Shown piece after piece: positions 63,102-64,000 of a stretch of 64,000 bases of DNA. Where the stretch lies: assembly GCF_003231275.1 (NCBI RefSeq), contig NZ_QKVL01000002.1:308279-372278 (forward strand), read 5' to 3'. The first letter of the stretch is position 1. Each line of letters starts with the position of its first letter. Position numbers and translations under genes: made by a program. The stretch comes from Pseudomonas huaxiensis (lineage in GTDB: Bacteria; Pseudomonadota; Gammaproteobacteria; Pseudomonadales; Pseudomonadaceae). The notes beneath the pieces are model-generated. The model was not told the origin of the DNA. It saw only the letters and a list, made by a program, of their open reading frames with translations, and made no database searches.

Positions 63102-63628
63102 CGTATTGCTCCTGATGCCGGGCAGGAGGTGGGCTCCGGCAGTTTCAACGGGGTTTTGATCGGGTATTCAGGGTGGCCGTAGCGATGGCAAGAGGTGGTG
63201 AGCTGGATTTCATCGCATGGCAGAAAGTGAATCGTGACGCCACAGACCTCCGACTCGGTGAACCTCGGAACAGCCACGATCCTGCTGTGATGGCGGGTCA
63301 GAGATTCAACATCCGCGACCCAAGCCCTGTATTTAGGCCAATCGGCATACCCAGGAAATCCGTCGGGATAAGCCACCCCGGTTGTCCAATCAACTTGCAC
63401 TGTCATTCCAGACTCCCAGCGTGAGGGAAAACTGAAATGCCCTCCGCCGCCTCTTTGCCACGGCCCGATGGTGTCCAGCCCAGACCGCCCATCCACACTG
63501 AACTTGTTGATCGCCCAGTGGGTATGGTTAACCCCCTCGATGATTCCGGCCTGGGCAGCAGGGATAAACAACGCGCCGGCCAATCCACAAATGACAACGC
63601 GCCTTGCTTGAGTGAAGAAACTCATCAT
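63098..63628 (-). CDS. DUF3304 family protein, copy 1
   Basis: The product is 176 aa from tandem ATGs at 63628/63625, overlapping the stop of copy 2. A signal peptide (VVICGLAGALFIPAAQAG) is followed by the DUF3304 domain: NHTHWAINKFSVDGRSG, GGGGHFSFPSRW, VQVDWTTG, then FLPCDEIQLTTSCHRYG. Secreted or periplasmic. DUF3304 genes often sit beside PAAR and VgrG genes; an immunity or effector-linked role is likely but unproven. Confidence 0.85.
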   Translation of the reverse strand: MMSFFTQARRVVICGLAGALFIPAAQAGIIEGVNHTHWAINKFSVDGRSGLDTIGPWQRGGGGHFSFPSRWESGMTVQVDWTTGVAYPDGFPGYADWPKYRAWVADVESLTRHHSRIVAVPRFTESEVCGVTIHFLPCDEIQLTTSCHRYGHPEYPIKTPLKLPEPTSCPASGAIR

Positions 63629-64000
63629 GAGGCGTCTCCGGTGGGTGAATGTCCGGTCGCAGGACATGACTGCGGCTCCGGCAGGTTGAGAGGCGTTTTG
63701 ATGGGGTAGTGGGAGCTGCCGAACACATAACAACTGGTTGTGATCTGAACCTCGTCACAAGGTAAGAAATGCACCGTGACACCACAGGTTTTCGAAGCTC
63801 TGTATTCCGGCACAGGTATTACTTTGGAAAGATGGCGGGTTTGAGCATCGATCTTTCTCTCCCAAGCCAGATATTTCGGCCAATCGCTAAATCCAGGAGA
63901 CGGGTCATAGGCCACACCCGTAGTCCAATCAACTTGGACCGTCAGACTTGGCGTCCACCGCGCCGGCATACTGAAATGCCCTCCTCCCCCTCTTTGCCAT
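63625..64000 (-). CDS. DUF3304 family protein, copy 2 (5' end outside window)
   Basis: The frame runs off the right edge. The visible 124 residues align with copy 1: WQRGGGGHFSMPARW, VQVDWTTGVAYDPSPG, WPKYLAWERKIDAQTRH, FLPCDEVQITTSCYVFGSS, HYPIKTPLNLPEPQSCPA. The identity to copy 1 is clearly above half, so this is a tandem duplication. Its stop overlaps the start of copy 1 (ATGATGA). Confidence 0.88.
   Translation of the reverse strand, partial: WQRGGGGHFSMPARWTPSLTVQVDWTTGVAYDPSPGFSDWPKYLAWERKIDAQTRHLSKVIPVPEYRASKTCGVTVHFLPCDEVQITTSCYVFGSSHYPIKTPLNLPEPQSCPATGHSPTGDAS

Noticed and set aside
1..64000. tRNA, rRNA, CRISPR arrays, insertion sequences, integrases or phage genes
   Set aside because: No cloverleaf with CCA-type end, repeat-spacer array, transposase or integrase motif was noticed on reading; the inverted repeats present are of REP type.

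Overview
The window is chromosomal DNA of a fluorescent-group Pseudomonas. This is inferred from the high GC content with strong GC3 codon bias, the many LysR regulators, TonB/ECF iron systems and T6SS genes, and the REP sequences with a GAGCAAGCTCGC core. No rRNA, tRNA, CRISPR array, transposase or prophage gene was seen. Most functions below are read from protein motifs and gene order; no database search was run.

Layout. 1-18.7 kb is ordinary accessory metabolism: the 3' end of a TonB receptor gene, azlCD with a divergent LysR, an alpha/beta hydrolase, a LysR/EamA exporter pair, a glutaminase, an aldehyde dehydrogenase plus quinone oxidoreductase with a divergent LysR, a large autotransporter, and a LysR/FAD amine oxidase/polyamine-binding protein group.

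18.7-23.0 kb is a bufferin-type copper-binding RiPP locus. It holds sigF-nrsF (ECF sigma factor and membrane anti-sigma) and, on the other strand, bufA (DUF2282 precursor), bufB (DUF692 MNIO), bufC (DUF2063 partner) and a DoxX protein. The same promoter, TGTAACC-N16-CGAA, lies before both operons. A 96-bp near-perfect inverted repeat of REP type sits between them.

23.0-30.85 kb is the most striking system. Two convergent operons are each preceded by the exact operator TGTACA-N12-TGTACA, two copies on the left and one on the right. This is the pattern bound by B12-dependent MerR photoreceptors (LitR/CarH/PplR). The left operon encodes a SnoaL-like protein, an SDR, an FAD amine-oxidase-like protein, DUF1365, a cyclopropane-fatty-acid-synthase-like methyltransferase and DUF2878. 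The right operon encodes a chalcone-isomerase-like protein, a DUF3833 lipoprotein, an iron-sulfur (6-4)-type photolyase and DUF2256. Together they look like a light-induced membrane-lipid modification and DNA-repair module. Its regulator is not in the window.

31-39.3 kb is a catabolic cluster: GMC oxidoreductase, enolase-superfamily dehydratase, MFS transporter, lactaldehyde-dehydrogenase-like enzyme, LysR and porin. A 14-bp motif is shared at the same position and orientation before the aldehyde dehydrogenase and the porin genes. 39.4-41.5 kb has a DUF1737 protein and a GH15 glucoamylase-like enzyme. 41.6-49.7 kb holds two complete, back-to-back FecI-FecR-TonB receptor signalling systems. 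50.3-51.7 kb is an amino-acid/GABA permease.

51.8-64 kb is a type VI secretion operon on the minus strand. In transcription order it has two DUF3304 proteins, PAAR, an unknown membrane protein, tssM without a Walker A motif, tssA, tssF, tssG, a frameshifted tssJ, tssE and an ImpA_N-TM-OmpA fusion. TssB, C, H, K, L, Hcp and VgrG are not in the window.
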